Positions 34,061 through 46,400 of a stretch of DNA of 64,000 bases are shown one piece after another. Made by a program: the position numbers and the translations under genes. Below the pieces are notes generated by a model. It ran no database searches and was not told where the DNA came from. It saw only the letters and a list, made by a program, of their open reading frames with translations. Origin of the DNA: Cyrtodaria siliqua (Eukaryota; Mollusca; Bivalvia; Adapedonta; Hiatellidae); NCBI GenBank assembly GCA_037043455.1, contig JAWPHD010001142.1, positions 264,501 to 328,500 of the forward strand. Direction: 5' to 3'. Position 1 is the first letter of the stretch; the number at the start of each line of letters is the position of its first letter.

Positions 34061-34210
34061 CTGAAATTCCAGCGTACATTCGACTCCCTTGTCGATAGTT
34101 TCGAAAAAACACTGTTTTTCATTATCTGGGAGTTCAAATGTCATTTCACCTCCCTCTGAGAGAGTCAGACACAGGGAAATTAACACAAATATGTACAATA
34201 TGCACTCCAT
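34061..34210 (-). CDS. TMED7: TMED7-like exon 1 (signal peptide and start of GOLD domain)
   Basis: This exon runs from the ATG at 34210 down to 34061, 50 codons ending in GAATTTCAG followed by a GTATAA donor. The protein begins MECILYIFVLISLCL, a hydrophobic signal peptide, followed by SEGGEMTFELPDNEKQCFF, the first GOLD strands with the conserved cysteine. No upstream in-frame ATG gives a better signal peptide. The exon ends in phase 0 at the family's conserved EFQ|VITGG junction. Confidence 0.92.
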
Positions 34211-34439
34211 GGTCCGTTAATTATCTTAAAAATGATATGATAATTCAAAATATGTAATGTTTTGATAAGAAACCGATTTGACCGGTTGTTGTTTGTCCAA
34301 TATGGCCGCTTCCAGCGTGGCACAATTACAGGTGTAGTGATAAATATATTACCGTTAAATAAATCCTGTGTAACATGCGCGGATCTCGCGTTTCTCAAAA
34401 GTTACGATCGAGAATCACTGAGGCCCTCCCAGGGGTTTA

Positions 34440-34555
34440 GGGATCTGGGGAATATGGCCAATTACTTTTAGGGATCTGGGGAACATAGCCAATTACTTTA
34501 AGGGATCCAGGGATCGAAGGCATACTTTTAGGGATCTAGGGAACAGTGTCCTAAA
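34440..34555. repeat. 31-base tandem repeat upstream of TMED exon 1
   Basis: gggatctggggaayatrgcc, aattactttta repeats at 34440, 34471, 34502 and 34531. It begins 230 bases upstream of the TMED start codon. Confidence 0.85.
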
Positions 34556-34844
34556 GGGAAAAGAAGTATTTGTTACCAGAGCTTTATATGACAATGTTCA
34601 TCACAGTTGTTACGTATAATCGAGATAATTTACTTTTAAAACATAACATTTGGACTGCTGATCAATGCAGACTGCTAAAACGCTTTTGAAGGCTTTCAGT
34701 ATTGTCTTTTATGGTGGTTTTTAGTTGTGCCCATCGCTCTCTTCAGAGAATATCAACTTCCATGTTCAACTGAAAGCGTTTGCACGGCGATAAACATTTG
34801 CCATGAGTGTCCATTTTAGCGCAACTTATCACGGATCAGCAGAT

Positions 34845-35010
34845 ACCGTGGTGTGTCGTTCGTCTGTCTGTCCGCCCATCCATAAAAAATATTTGTGGCG
34901 ACTACTCCTCTAAAACTATTAGATGGATTTTCATGAAACTTTACCGAAATGTTGCCCATAAGGTCTAGTTGATCCTAGCAAAAAATCAGGTTGATGTGAA
35001 ATCCTACCAT
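34845..35010 (-). repeat. Single unit of the gtcgctacaa repeat, minus orientation
   Basis: ccgtggtgtgtcgttcgtct, gtggcgactactcctc and gtctagttgatcctagcaa are the reverse complement of the 3' end of the array at 17322-18216. 34556-34844 and 35011-36880 show AT-rich sequence without recognisable genes. Confidence 0.75.
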
Positions 35011-36889
35011 CAAAGTTAAAAAGAAAATCGGTAGAACCGATGGATGCTCCCCGAAATGTATTCTCAGCTTAGAGTATATATATAATGTGTCGCTCGACCG
35101 TTTGCCCATTCCTTCGTTCATGCTGGGTCCGGTGGTTAATTGATTTCGTTCAGTTAAACCTTTTTCCTTACACATTTCATATTTCATGGAAATATATATC
35201 TAAATTGTTTGTTTGTTTTCCAAAGTATGAATGGCAAAGGTGATAAAGTTCAGAGTTCATGGCCATCCATCAATATATAATGTTTATTTAAGAGGAACAC
35301 GTAAATAAGCATAAACACATATATTCTGTAATATATTGATAATTAAATACAATAAATTATATTTCATATGAATTCAGCAATACTTAACTGATTACATCTT
35401 GGTTATTAAATTGGTTGATGAAATAAAATTCCGTATATTTCTTGGAATTATTAGCATTTGTTTTGACCGGATCAATTTCCATTTTCATTTCTTGAAAGTA
35501 GCAATTGCATCGTCAAATCGATCTCGTCTTTCCCTTACAGTTGGTATTATTTTTCGTAACAAAACAGTTGACATAACCAAACTGTCCACAGTTTAACTTC
35601 TTAAGGTCAACAAGTTTATGACGTTTATAAATTCTTCACAGTCTTTTAAACTGTTTTAAGAAGTGGTGTAATAATCCATGGTCTTAAACAACTTGGCCTT
35701 ATTCGATATTACATTCAAAATATTTTTACTAGGAAACGCAAATATTATTTTCGATAGTCTGGGACTGTAATGTCCTCGAGTTATGATTCCAGTAAAATGA
35801 TGTCCTTTATTTTTCAAACCTTAGATAAACCGTAAGAATGTACCTTTAAACAACCGTTTCTCGGTCCTCCAAAAAAAGGTATTTGGTGTTAGAGACTTTT
35901 CTTTTGAAGCTTGAAAAATGGAATCTGCAACTAAAATCCAATTATCATTTTAATAAATGTTATTATAATATAGAAAATTGCTTAATATAGAGTTTGTAAG
36001 AATTGTGAACACTATAGTTCCCCATATATACTCTTGTATATTCTTGTGGCAGTTCTCATTTCTAATACATTTGTATTATAGTTTTATTTAAAAACGTAAT
36101 ACTGATCCATATATGTATATTGTTTGTTCATGTTCATAATAATTTTGTCTTTCACATGCATTTGTTTAACCATATTTTCACATTTCATGCCACATCTGTA
36201 TATATTATATGTATGTCTCTCCACACTTGGAGGTAATAAAGAATATCTAACCTTTTGATTTTCATATGCATGCATGACTTTGTGGTGTACGATACTGTCA
36301 AATGTTTCGGTTTCTTTTGTGCAGTAATAACATCAAGCATGTAACATAGTGCTGTTGAGAGAAACAAATGAAGTGTAAAGATTCACACACTCGAACTATC
36401 ATACAAAATGGTTACAATGCATATACTACGAGAAAATAAGAAAAGTTACAGTTGTTAAAAAATCCCCAAAATCATCGAAAAACTAGCGCTTATAGAAAAC
36501 ATACCATCGATAAACTAGTGCTTATCTTCAACAAACCAGCGTATATACATCTACAGACTTGTCTAGATTTCAATGAAATGAGCATTTGAGACAATAAATA
36601 CATATTTCGGGACATACTCCTACAGTATATCATTGCACAAAACCAAAGTAAAGGATACAGAATTTAGACAAAGATATTTAGAAGAAATGTCATATACCGT
36701 ACATTTTTCGCATTGACTAATTAAACATACAAAACATATAGCAACCTGTCCTCAAAGTTATCAGAGTTTAAAGCAGGGAAGAAAATGCAACTTAACTTAC
36801 GAAACATCGTAAATATACTGCGTTTGTTTACATTTTCAATGTCAATTCAATCCCATGATGTAATGGAACCCGTCTACAAACTAGCGTGT

Positions 36890-37930
36890 TGATATCTCGA
36901 TTCGCACTTTACCTACAGTGTTTATGTCAAGTTGATCCTAAGTAAAAAAATTCAGGTCTGTCGGAAATTCAAGCTAAAAGTATATTTTAAAAATAGAAGT
37001 TTGTGGCGACTACTTCTCAAATAGCACAAGAGGTATTGATTTTGAACCTATACCAAAAAGACTGGCGTAACATGTAGTTGGATCTAAACAAAATTCATTT
37101 TGATTCGATGTCAAACATGGCCGCCAATGGCCATCTTTGATTATAGTTGTATAAGAACAATCTGTGACAGCTGCTGTTCTGAAACTACTTGATGGATTGT
37201 CATAAAACTTTGCAGTAATGTTGCTCTTGTATGATGTCCAGTTGGTTCTAAATAAAAATCAGGTAAGGCTAAATTTCAGCTTGGCCGCCATAGCTAAACA
37301 TATATTTTAAAATACAGTTGTGTGGTGACTACTTCTCAAAAAACATAAGGGTTATTTATTTGAAACCTTTACCAAATTGATTGGCATGACATGTAGTTGG
37401 TCCTAAACAAAACTCATTTTGATTTAATATCAAATATGGCTGCTGGGCGGACATCTTTGTTTACATAGAGTTATATATAGGAACAACTTGTGGAGACTAC
37501 TCCTCCGAAACTACTCTATAGATGTTCATGAAACTGTATAGGAATGTCGATCTTGATGTATAATAGGTCCTAAGTAAATATCAAATTGGCCGAAACCTTT
37601 AAGATTAAAGCTAAAAAAAAAGATTCTAAAAATACAATTTTGTGGCGACTACTGCATTTTTTGTTTTGATTTGTCGTCAAACATGGCCACCACCAGCCAT
37701 CTTTGTTTACACAGAGTAACATAGGGAAAACATGTGGCAACTACTCCTTCCTCTGATACTTCTTAAATGATTTTCATGAAACTTTACAGGAATGCTACTC
37801 CTGTTATAAAAATGATTTTCATTTGAAAAACTACCCTTTCAAATAATGACAAGCATATAAAAGGTTATGATACCTTCCCAGCGCCTGGCTGTTCAGATCT
37901 TCAGAAGGGTCATGGACCTCTTGTTTCATC
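36890..37930 (-). repeat. ~310-320-base tandem array, inverse of 17322-18216
   Basis: gtggcgactact (or gtggtgact) at 37013, 37322 and 37642, periods of 309 and 320, the same two values as in the plus-strand array. Units include aacatggccgccaatggcca and ttgatgtataataggtccta. More diverged than the intronic copy. Confidence 0.85.
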
Positions 37931-38229
37931 ACCATTTGTTTCGTGAAAATGTAAAAAAAAAATGGAGCGAATAGAATATCTGAACGTTAATCTCGGGAAC
38001 AATAAGATACAGATAGATTTGTGTGGCGGACTTTAGTTGGTATTTTTCTTTGTACAGAAAAGATGCACGAGTATTTTTGGCGCAGTTTTTTGTGAGTCTA
38101 CTTGAATTTTCGGGCGCTGACAAACTGAACAATTGTCGGAATAATAAGTTTAATAATTAATTAATTACACACTGGCGATTATCGGCGAACCAGCAGTGTC
38201 ACCATCATGCTTCAACATTTGGGATGGGA

Positions 38230-38545
38230 AGAGCTTCAAGTCCGACGACAACAAACAAAATCAACAATCAATCAATCAAATCAATCAATCAATCACTATG
38301 GTGTTCCGGATTGTACACCAGCTTGAAATACCAGCATCACCATACCTCCATCCGACAGGTGCTTACACTAGAGGACACACAAGCAGATTCCTCATCCCTT
38401 CACCCGAGTCAATGCATACAAGGACTCCATCTTCCCATCAGTAATCCGGCTTTGGAACTCCCTACCATCCAGCCTAGTTAACGCCCAATCCATCGATGTC
38501 TTCCGTGCAGGGATTGGTGCGAGGAATGCGTAGCTCCCAGTCAGA
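38230..38545 (+). pseudogene. 3' end of a non-LTR retrotransposon ORF2, frameshifted
   Basis: One frame reads YLHPTGAYTRGHTSRFLIPSP up to about 38405; a shift then continues RVNAYKDSIFPSVIRLWNSL, PSSLVN...SIDVFRAGIG and a stop near 38531. The R.NAYK.S.FP..IR.WN.LP pattern is typical of the far C-terminus of LINE ORF2 proteins. It also carries (aatc)n at 38263-38297 just upstream in an unusual internal place. No reverse transcriptase core is present, so this is a 5'-truncated, dead copy. Confidence 0.75.
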
Positions 38546-40540
38546 GATGTTTTTAACCTGTTTTTAACTTCACTTGGACCTTTCACCACATGTACATGTT
38601 CCGGCACAATATAAGAAGAATATGTGTTTTATATTCAATACAAAAGAGGTGTCGGCGGCGTTTTAAAGGTGTCGGTCGGGTCACAGTAAAGACAGGTATT
38701 ATTTTATTTGGCCTAAGTATTTTATTAAATGTCAATCTCGTGTTAGAAATGTTTCAGTACTGTAAATAATCTCAATGAATCTAGAAACGTGTGCAGATTC
38801 ATGTTTTAATTTCAGAGAGTGAGCTAAATCACGCAGCAACATGTTTGTTTACTTACATGTATATGCCATTTTATTGATTCTAATACCAAATTTATTTATT
38901 ATTTATTCTTGTTGTGGGGAGAGGTGGGTGGAGGGAGTGTTGGGGAGTGTTGGGGAGACGTGGGTCTGCTTAACTTGAATGCACCATGAAGTCCATGCAT
39001 ATGTAAGCGTATACATAAAATTGGAATATCAAGATTATATTTGTTTGGCATCAAAATACATAGGATGTTTTTACTATGTTTAATGAATGATACTCATAGG
39101 TAGTAGGTAGGTAGGTAGTGAGGCGGGGAGGGAGAGGGCACGTTTTTTTCTGTTAAGCTGTTGTTTTAAGCTGTTATTGGCGAAATTTCGTTTTTGCTAT
39201 CTGTTATTGAGAATATACCTGTTATCATCAAATTCTACCCCCACCCACGCACCCACATCACACACCACCACCACCACCACACATACACCACTCCCCCTCC
39301 CTCCCTCCCACACACAATTAATTATTAATTGTATCGAAGTACTTACATTTTAACTTGCTTTTAATGTAAACATATGTGTACTTGTCTAGACTTTTCCGTA
39401 TTTTATGTATGATCTCTTTACTGGAAACATATATTGTGTTCTACCGTATACTAAAATCATATACTAAAACAAACTGTTCTTAATCAGCGTTGCTGTTATC
39501 ATTTTTTGTCATAAATATGGCCTATTCCGTTTCAAAAAGTATGTTTTCCCCATTTTTTTTGCTATAAAACTCGCCCACTCGGAACCCATTCAAAATTCGC
39601 CAGAGAACCCGGAAATCTCGCCATGTTTTGATCGTGTCCTTTTTTTATATTACATTTGCTCTATCTCGGTCAATGTGGGCCTTTCCGCCCCATTGATTGA
39701 TCGAGATTTTCTAGAAATAACGTTAATTACGTTGTATCACAATCGTCAGAAATCCTCCGGAATAAAAAAAGATCAATCAGTGACTAGAAATAAGACATAC
39801 CAATACAATAAACCGCGCGATAAACTCTGTCTTTATCCTTGTGGTTCGAAGTGTACTGTTAAACAGACAGTGTGATTATTTTAAAACCCTGCATAGTTCA
39901 TGCACATTCGTGCAAATTGATTCGATATAAATTATGAAACTTTCAAAATCAAAATCTTGAAAATTATCTTCTTTTTACTCTGCCAAAGATTTTAATCTTA
40001 CTGTTGAACCTAAGGATAAAAACCGAGTAACACAAATATTATCATCTACTGAAAATAAGATAAAATCTCGGCATCTCTGCAATGGAAAATTATGAATTAG
40101 GTCTGTATGTTCATGAGAAAAGATTTGTTTAGTTTTCTTCGCAGGCCTAGGCCTAATGAATGTCATTAGGTCTGTGGTTTTCAAATACATGTATAAACAT
40201 GGAACACCGTGGAAGGATCAAATGTTCACCCCATTGAACTGTTTGGTGGGAGATGCTCTAAATATGTACGAACAGTCCACCCCTTAATACATAATTAAGG
40301 TCAACTGTTTCAATTAAATGGCGGAGCCCCACATATACATAGGGGTGATAAAAGGTTGGAAATCCGCAAAACAAACACACACCTTTTAAAGGCTAAAAAT
40401 ATAACAACACATATTTATTTCTTAGTAAAATATGTTTTTATACATACATATTAAATGATAAATAGGGTCGGGTTCCCTAAATGCATAGGGGGCAAGAAGC
40501 TCCAAATAAATGTGGGAGCACATGACATCACTAAATACAT
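38546..40540. other. No gene; low-complexity patches
   Basis: Contains ggtaggtaggtag (39100-39118), g-rich gggagtgttggggagtgttg (38930-38955) and a CA/CC-rich strand (39236-39320). Remaining sequence is unremarkable. Confidence 0.6.
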
Positions 40541-40571
40541 CGGGGTGGGGGGGGGGGGGGGGGGGGGGGGG
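40541..40571 (+). repeat. Poly-G tract
   Basis: ggggtgggg followed by more than 20 G residues. A G-quadruplex-capable stretch, and its exact length is prone to sequencing error. Confidence 0.9.
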
Positions 40572-41187
40572 TTAAAGTACACAGGTTATTGCAATTGAGC
40601 AAAGGAGTTATACATTTATTTTCCTATGGTCTCTATATACACCCATGGGTTCGTCGGGGCTATGTCATTGTTCACATTAGCGATGTATGGCGATCTTTTC
40701 GGGAAACAACCTTTCAACATATATTTATGGTTCTTGTGGAATATATTGACACCAGTTTTCCCTATACATGTAATTCTATATATGTAGTTATATATACAAA
40801 CATGGGACCCACGGGGCGGGATCAGTTTCGTACCCTGGTGTCCAAGCCTAGTGCGGTGTAGTGGAAAACGGACTCTAAAATATATAAACGCTGATCTGAG
40901 TACTCACATTTTGTATTGCATTATCCCTGTTGTCTAATTTACCAATATCAACTGTAAAATTGAGGAAATATGTCATTATCTGCGATGACCTTATACAGTT
41001 TTACTAACAAGCAGTGGGCATGCTCATGTCCATGCCAGCTTAATCTACTCTACATTTGTAAGAACGTAAACAAGAGAGAGAGAATTTCCAAATATAACCA
41101 ACAAATACCGAAACATGCGGAATATAAAAACGTGTTTGTGTGCTTGAAAAAGAAGGGGGGGAAACGTTTCTTTAAAATGCTACCCGG

Positions 41188-41223
41188 CCTGTAATCCGAG
41201 CCTTCTCTGACCCTAAAAGCCTC

Positions 41224-41263
<40 letters not shown>

Positions 41264-42151
41264 CTTTTCAGGGTAAGAGGAACTCGTATAGTGAAAACGG
41301 GGGGATTACTAAAAACACGCATGCAGTCATGCACTTTCAACTTTTATTTGCGTCGTCTGGTCGATTTTTTACGATACTTTGGTCTAACATATCGATCAGT
41401 TAATATGTTTATTATGCCAAGTTGCAATGATAAAACTGCATCTTTATCGATTGTAGAGACACAATAAAACATTTATGTTTTGAAGTACACTTTTATTTAT
41501 TATAGCCGCCATATTGTCGTTTTGCATATTAATTAAATTCCCGTGATATTCTCGCGCGCGGTGAAGGCATTTATAGTACTCATCAAATAACTCCACTATC
41601 AGCTGACAACATGGAGGGATTTTAGGAGTGGAACAAACTCTTCTCGGAGCATAATTAGGATTTAAAATTTAAAGATAAACAATTGGATGTTGTTCAGAGA
41701 ATTGCGAGTATCAAAAGGAAAAGTTGGTCGCAATTTTGAAATTGTCTTAATTTTGCGGAAAATATTTATAACCGCACCGGTCGCGATCCCGTGACTCTTG
41801 ACCTGAATAATCAATCTCCACGCAGAGTTATCGTTCCTTGCACACACATAAATGAGGAACAAGTGTACTCTGGGTAGAGATTGCTAAATAATAACGAATA
41901 TAGGAAATGTAGTATTGTTTAACTTCGTCTGAAAAGGGTTGACCTTTACAAATTTAAAAATATTAATATACACATTTTTCTGTTCAGATAGATAAATAAA
42001 TATATTGATAATCACTTTAGATGCTTGAACTGTTTATTCAGTGAATACTTCCTTAGATATATTGACTTAAAACCAGGAGGGTAGCTACTTCTTTATGAAA
42101 TATCAAAATCGTAAAAAGGGCTGGTAAGGTCAGAGGAGGCTCGAATTACCT
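41188..42151. mobile_element. Inverted-repeat element inside A1
   Basis: cctgtaatccgagccttctc, tgacc on the left and ggtcagaggaggctcgaatt, acc on the right are inverted. The A2 copy (50366-51238) has the better preserved right end. The interior has the TG tract and cagctgacaacatggaggga. Probably a non-autonomous DNA element that predates the duplication. Confidence 0.7.
41227..41262 (+). repeat. (TG)n microsatellite
   Basis: About 18 TG repeats; the A2 counterpart (50405-50450) is interrupted by TC and TT variants. Confidence 0.95.
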
Positions 42152-42754
42152 GACCTGATGCGTTACTTCGTTAAGAGTTCTTCCACCACATCAGTGACGT
42201 TACAGAAAAAAGATAACACAAATGCGTCTACAAAGTCATTCTGGATTGAAAGATGAAAACATTGCGTAGGAGAGGGTCATTTACTTCACAAAATAATGTA
42301 CAGTGCGATTGAATGCATTTGAACGGTTAACTTTTGCATTTTTCTGTGCACTTCATTGTGTCTGGGTAGAAAAAGTTATAATTCATCGAATGTTTGAAAA
42401 AATGACAACCGTTTAGACAAAACAACGTTCAAGCGAGTGTTCGAACATGTATGGACCGCATCTTGCGGTATGTCACACTTCTGGAATATATAAACAAGAA
42501 CTAGCAAATAATCGTTTTCTTACCTTCGGTGTTAATTTACACCCCACTGAGGCGTTATTTTACAAAATGGTGTCACTTCCACCACATCAACGAGTAACGC
42601 ACGGACAGGGTGTTATGTAGCAATGTGTTATTTATTGTGTAGGATAAAGTTTATATGCGTACACTGTTATGCCTACGGTAAGTTCTTGTCAGCACACATA
42701 GGCGTTCGACCTTTTTGCAATTCAGATTTCAACATAATGATTGTGTTTCTAGAT

Positions 42755-42870
42755 TTAAAGGGACACACGGCAATCTTAAAGTGGTTATCAAGCACTGAAA
42801 TTAGCGTCTCAATTTATTTATCCAGTATCATTTTGACGTTAAACTACGCGTTGTCATTTCTGCTCAGCAG
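42755..42870 (+). mobile_element. Solo end of the ttaaagggacacacggcaatc MITE (A1)
   Basis: ttaaagggacacacggcaat, gcgtctcaatttatttatcc and ttttgacgttaaac match the left end of 10255-11078 and 58855-59167. No inverted partner follows. The A2 copy starts at 51889. Confidence 0.75.
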
Positions 42871-43454
42871 GCGGCACACTTATTAAGCAATTCCACATCT
42901 GGATCTGCATCTGGAAAAAAATATTAGTAAGGTCACACTTAAAATATCTTAGTTTTCCCAAACCCGACCTTAGATATGTAGGCTATATCAGATTATTTTG
43001 TGAATGTCGTTTAACTGTTTGTTTGGACTTTGAACACTACTTGTGTACTTATTAAAGATAATTTTAGTATACTGGGTGTGTAATGCAAAGCAGAAAATCT
43101 TAAATATATGCATCAATTCGACGGGATACTAGGACGAAAAAATAAATAATGAAATGTAAAAGAGTTTCTTCGAGCTCTGATCATGAGCCGGTTATTTTTA
43201 ACGAGGTGAAAATTATGGAAACACCGACACGTATTGTTATTTTCTTTGTAAGGAAAGACAACCTAGCCGAGTAGACTTACTTACACATTCGATATTGTTT
43301 TCCCTTGCAAACGTGTTGGTACTACTATCGGGTCTATGCCTCTTCCTGTATATTACATTAAAACTCATGCAGGAGCGTTGTTGACTATATCATACTCGTG
43401 AAGATCACCACTCCACATGCGCTGTGCCACTGTCCCTATAGCACTACCCCAGTC

Positions 43455-46400
43455 CCCTGTACCAATGTACTACATTCTGCATATTTCTGCACCACTACCA
43501 CTACGACTTTATCCCTGCACCATTACTATTAAACCGTGTATATCCCTGCACCATTACCACTGTACCATTACTATTAAACCGTGTATATCCCTGCACCATT
43601 ACCACTGTACCTCTTTACCATTACTATTAAACCGTGTATATCCCTGCACCACTACCACTGTACCTCTGTACCATTACTATTAAACCGTGTATATCCCTGT
43701 ACCACTACCAATGTACCTCTGTACCAATACTATTAAACCGTGTATATCTCTGCACCACTACCACTGTACCTCTGTACCAATACTATACCCGTGCACATCC
43801 TTGCACCACTACCACTGTACCTCTGTACCAATACTATACCCGTGCATATCCCTACACCCTACCACTGTACCTCTGTACCAATACTATACCCGTGCATATC
43901 CCTACACCCTACCACTGTACCTCTGTACCAATACTATACCCGTGCATATCCCTGCATCACTACCACTGTACCTCTGTACCAATACTATACCCGTGCATAT
44001 CCCTATACCCTACCACTGTACCTCTGTACCATTACTATTAAACCGTGTATATCCCTGAACCATTACCACTGTACCTCTGTACCAATACTATACCCGTGCA
44101 TATCCTTGCACCACTACCACTGTACCTCTGTACCAATACTATGCCCGTGCATATCTCTGCACCCTACCTCTGTACCAATACTATACCCGTGCATATCCCT
44201 GTATCACTACAACTGTACCTCTGTACCAATACTATACCCGTGCATATCCCAGCACCACTACCACTGTACCTCTATACCAATACTATACCCGTGCATATCC
44301 CTGCACCCCTACCACTGTACCTCTGTACCAATACTATACCCGTGCATATCCTTGCACCACTACCACTGTACCTCTGTACCAATACTATACCCGTGCATAT
44401 CCCTGCATCACTACCACTGTACACATACTATGCCCGTCTATATCCTTGCACCACTACCTCTGTACCAATACTATACCCGTGCATATCCCTGCACCACTAC
44501 CACTGTACCTCTGTACCAATACTATACCCTTGCATATCCCTGCGCCACTACCACTGCACCTCTGTACCAATACTATCTATACCCGTGCATATCCCTGCAT
44601 CACTACAACTGTACCTCTGTACCAATACTATACCCGTCCATATCCCTGCACCACTACCACTGTACCTCTGTACCAATACTATACCCGTGTATATCCCTGC
44701 ATCACTACAACTGTACCTATGTACCAATACTATACCCGTGCATATCCCTGCACCACTACCACTGTACCTCTGTACTAATACTATACCCGTGCATATCCCT
44801 GCATCACTACCACTGTACCTCTGTACCAATACTATACCCGTGCATATCCCTGCATCACTACAACTGTACCTCTGTACCAATACTATACCCGTCCATATCC
44901 CTGCACCACTACCACTGTACCTCTGTACCAATAATATACCCGTGCACATCCATGCATCACTACCACTGTACCAATACTATACCCGTGCATATCCCTGCAC
45001 CACTACCACTGTACCCCTGTACCAATACTATACCCGTGTCGATCCCTGCACCACTACTAATGTACCACTGTACCAATACTATGCCCGTGCATATCCCTGC
45101 ACCACTACCACTGTACCTCTGTACCAATACTATACCCGTGCATATCCCTGCACCCCTACCACTGTACCTCTGTACCAATACTATACCCGTGCATATCCTT
45201 GCACCACTACCACTGTATCTCTGTACCAAAACTATACCCGTGCATATCCCTGCATCACTACCACTGTACACATACTAGGCCCGTTTATCCTTGCACCACT
45301 ACCTCTGTACCAATACTATACCCATGCATATCCCTGCACCACTACCACTGTACCTCTGTACCAATACTATACCCGTGTATATCCCTGCATCACTACCACT
45401 GTACACATACTAGGCCCGTTTATCCTTGCACCACTACCTCTGTACCAATACTATACCCATGCATATCCCTGCACCACTACCACTGTACCTCTGTACCAAT
45501 ACTATACCCGTGCATATCTCTGCATCACTACAACTGTACCTCTGTACCAATACTATACCCGTCCACATCCCTGCATCACTACCACTGTATCTATGTACCA
45601 ATACTATAACCGTGCATATCCCTGCATCACTACAACTGTACCTCTGTACCAATACTATACCCGTGCATATCCCGGCACCACTACCACTGTACCTCTGTAC
45701 CAATACTATACCCGTGCATATCCCTGCACCACTACCACTGTACCTCTGTAACAATACTATACCCGTGCATATCCCTACATCACTACCACTGTACCTCTGT
45801 ACCAATACTATACCCGTGCATATCCCTGCACCACTACCACTGTACCCCTGTACCAATACTATACCCGTGTATATCCCTGCATCACTACCACTGTACCAGT
45901 ACTCTGCCCGTGTATATCCCTGCACCATTACCGCTGTACCCTGTACCAATACTATGTCCGTGTATATCCCTGCACCATTACCACTGTACCACTTTACCAA
46001 TATTATGCCCGTGTATATCCCTGCACCACTACCACTGTACCAACACTATGCCAGTGTTTATCCCTGCACCACTACCACTGTACCAATTCTATGCCCGTGT
46101 ACCTCCCTGCACCACTACCACTGTACCCCCTGTATCAATACTATACCCCTGCCGATTCCTGCACCACTACTAATGTACCACTGTACCAATACTATGCCCG
46201 TGCATATCCCTGCACCATTACCACTGTACCCCCGTAGCACTGCTATAACCGTGCATATCCCTGCACCACTACCACTGTACCAATACTATGCCCGTGCATA
46301 TCCCTGCACTAATACCACTGTACCATTACTATGCCCGTGCATATCTCTGCACCACTACTAATGTACCACTGTACCAATACTATGCCCGTGTATATCCCTG

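Larger units (their letters stand above)
15789..34210 (-). other. TMED7: TMED7-like p24 cargo receptor gene, three coding exons
   Basis: The joined exons encode 206 residues, close to the usual length of p24/TMED proteins. Domain order is signal peptide (about 1-18), GOLD domain (about 22-125), coiled coil (about 134-172), one membrane helix (about 174-195) and a short cytosolic tail (196-206). The two GOLD cysteines fall at 34 (in KQCFF) and 95 (in KFCFSNEF), the expected disulfide pair. The tail holds FF (198-199) followed by KRR (202-204), matching the COPII-binding and COPI-binding signals of the family. The stretches [17 protein letters not shown] and [12 protein letters not shown] are gamma-subfamily hallmarks, and GKVLYKD plus THKVVYFD is closer to TMED7 than TMED3. 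Known role: type I membrane receptor cycling between ER and Golgi in COPII/COPI vesicles. Both introns have GT-AG ends and are phase 0 (1546 and 16255 bases). UTRs and the promoter were not identified. The exact paralogue name is an inference. Confidence 0.93.
40746..43510. repeat. Duplicated unit A1
   Basis: About 2.77 kb nearly colinear with 50047-52995. Both start near cagttttccctatac, share agaacgtaaacaagagagag, the TG microsatellite, ccgcatcttgcggtatgtca and end in cactccacatgcgctgtgcc leading straight into the 51-base satellite. A1 has about 110 bases (40845-40955) and about 90 bases (41810-41900) absent from A2. No convincing gene is present. Confidence 0.93.
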
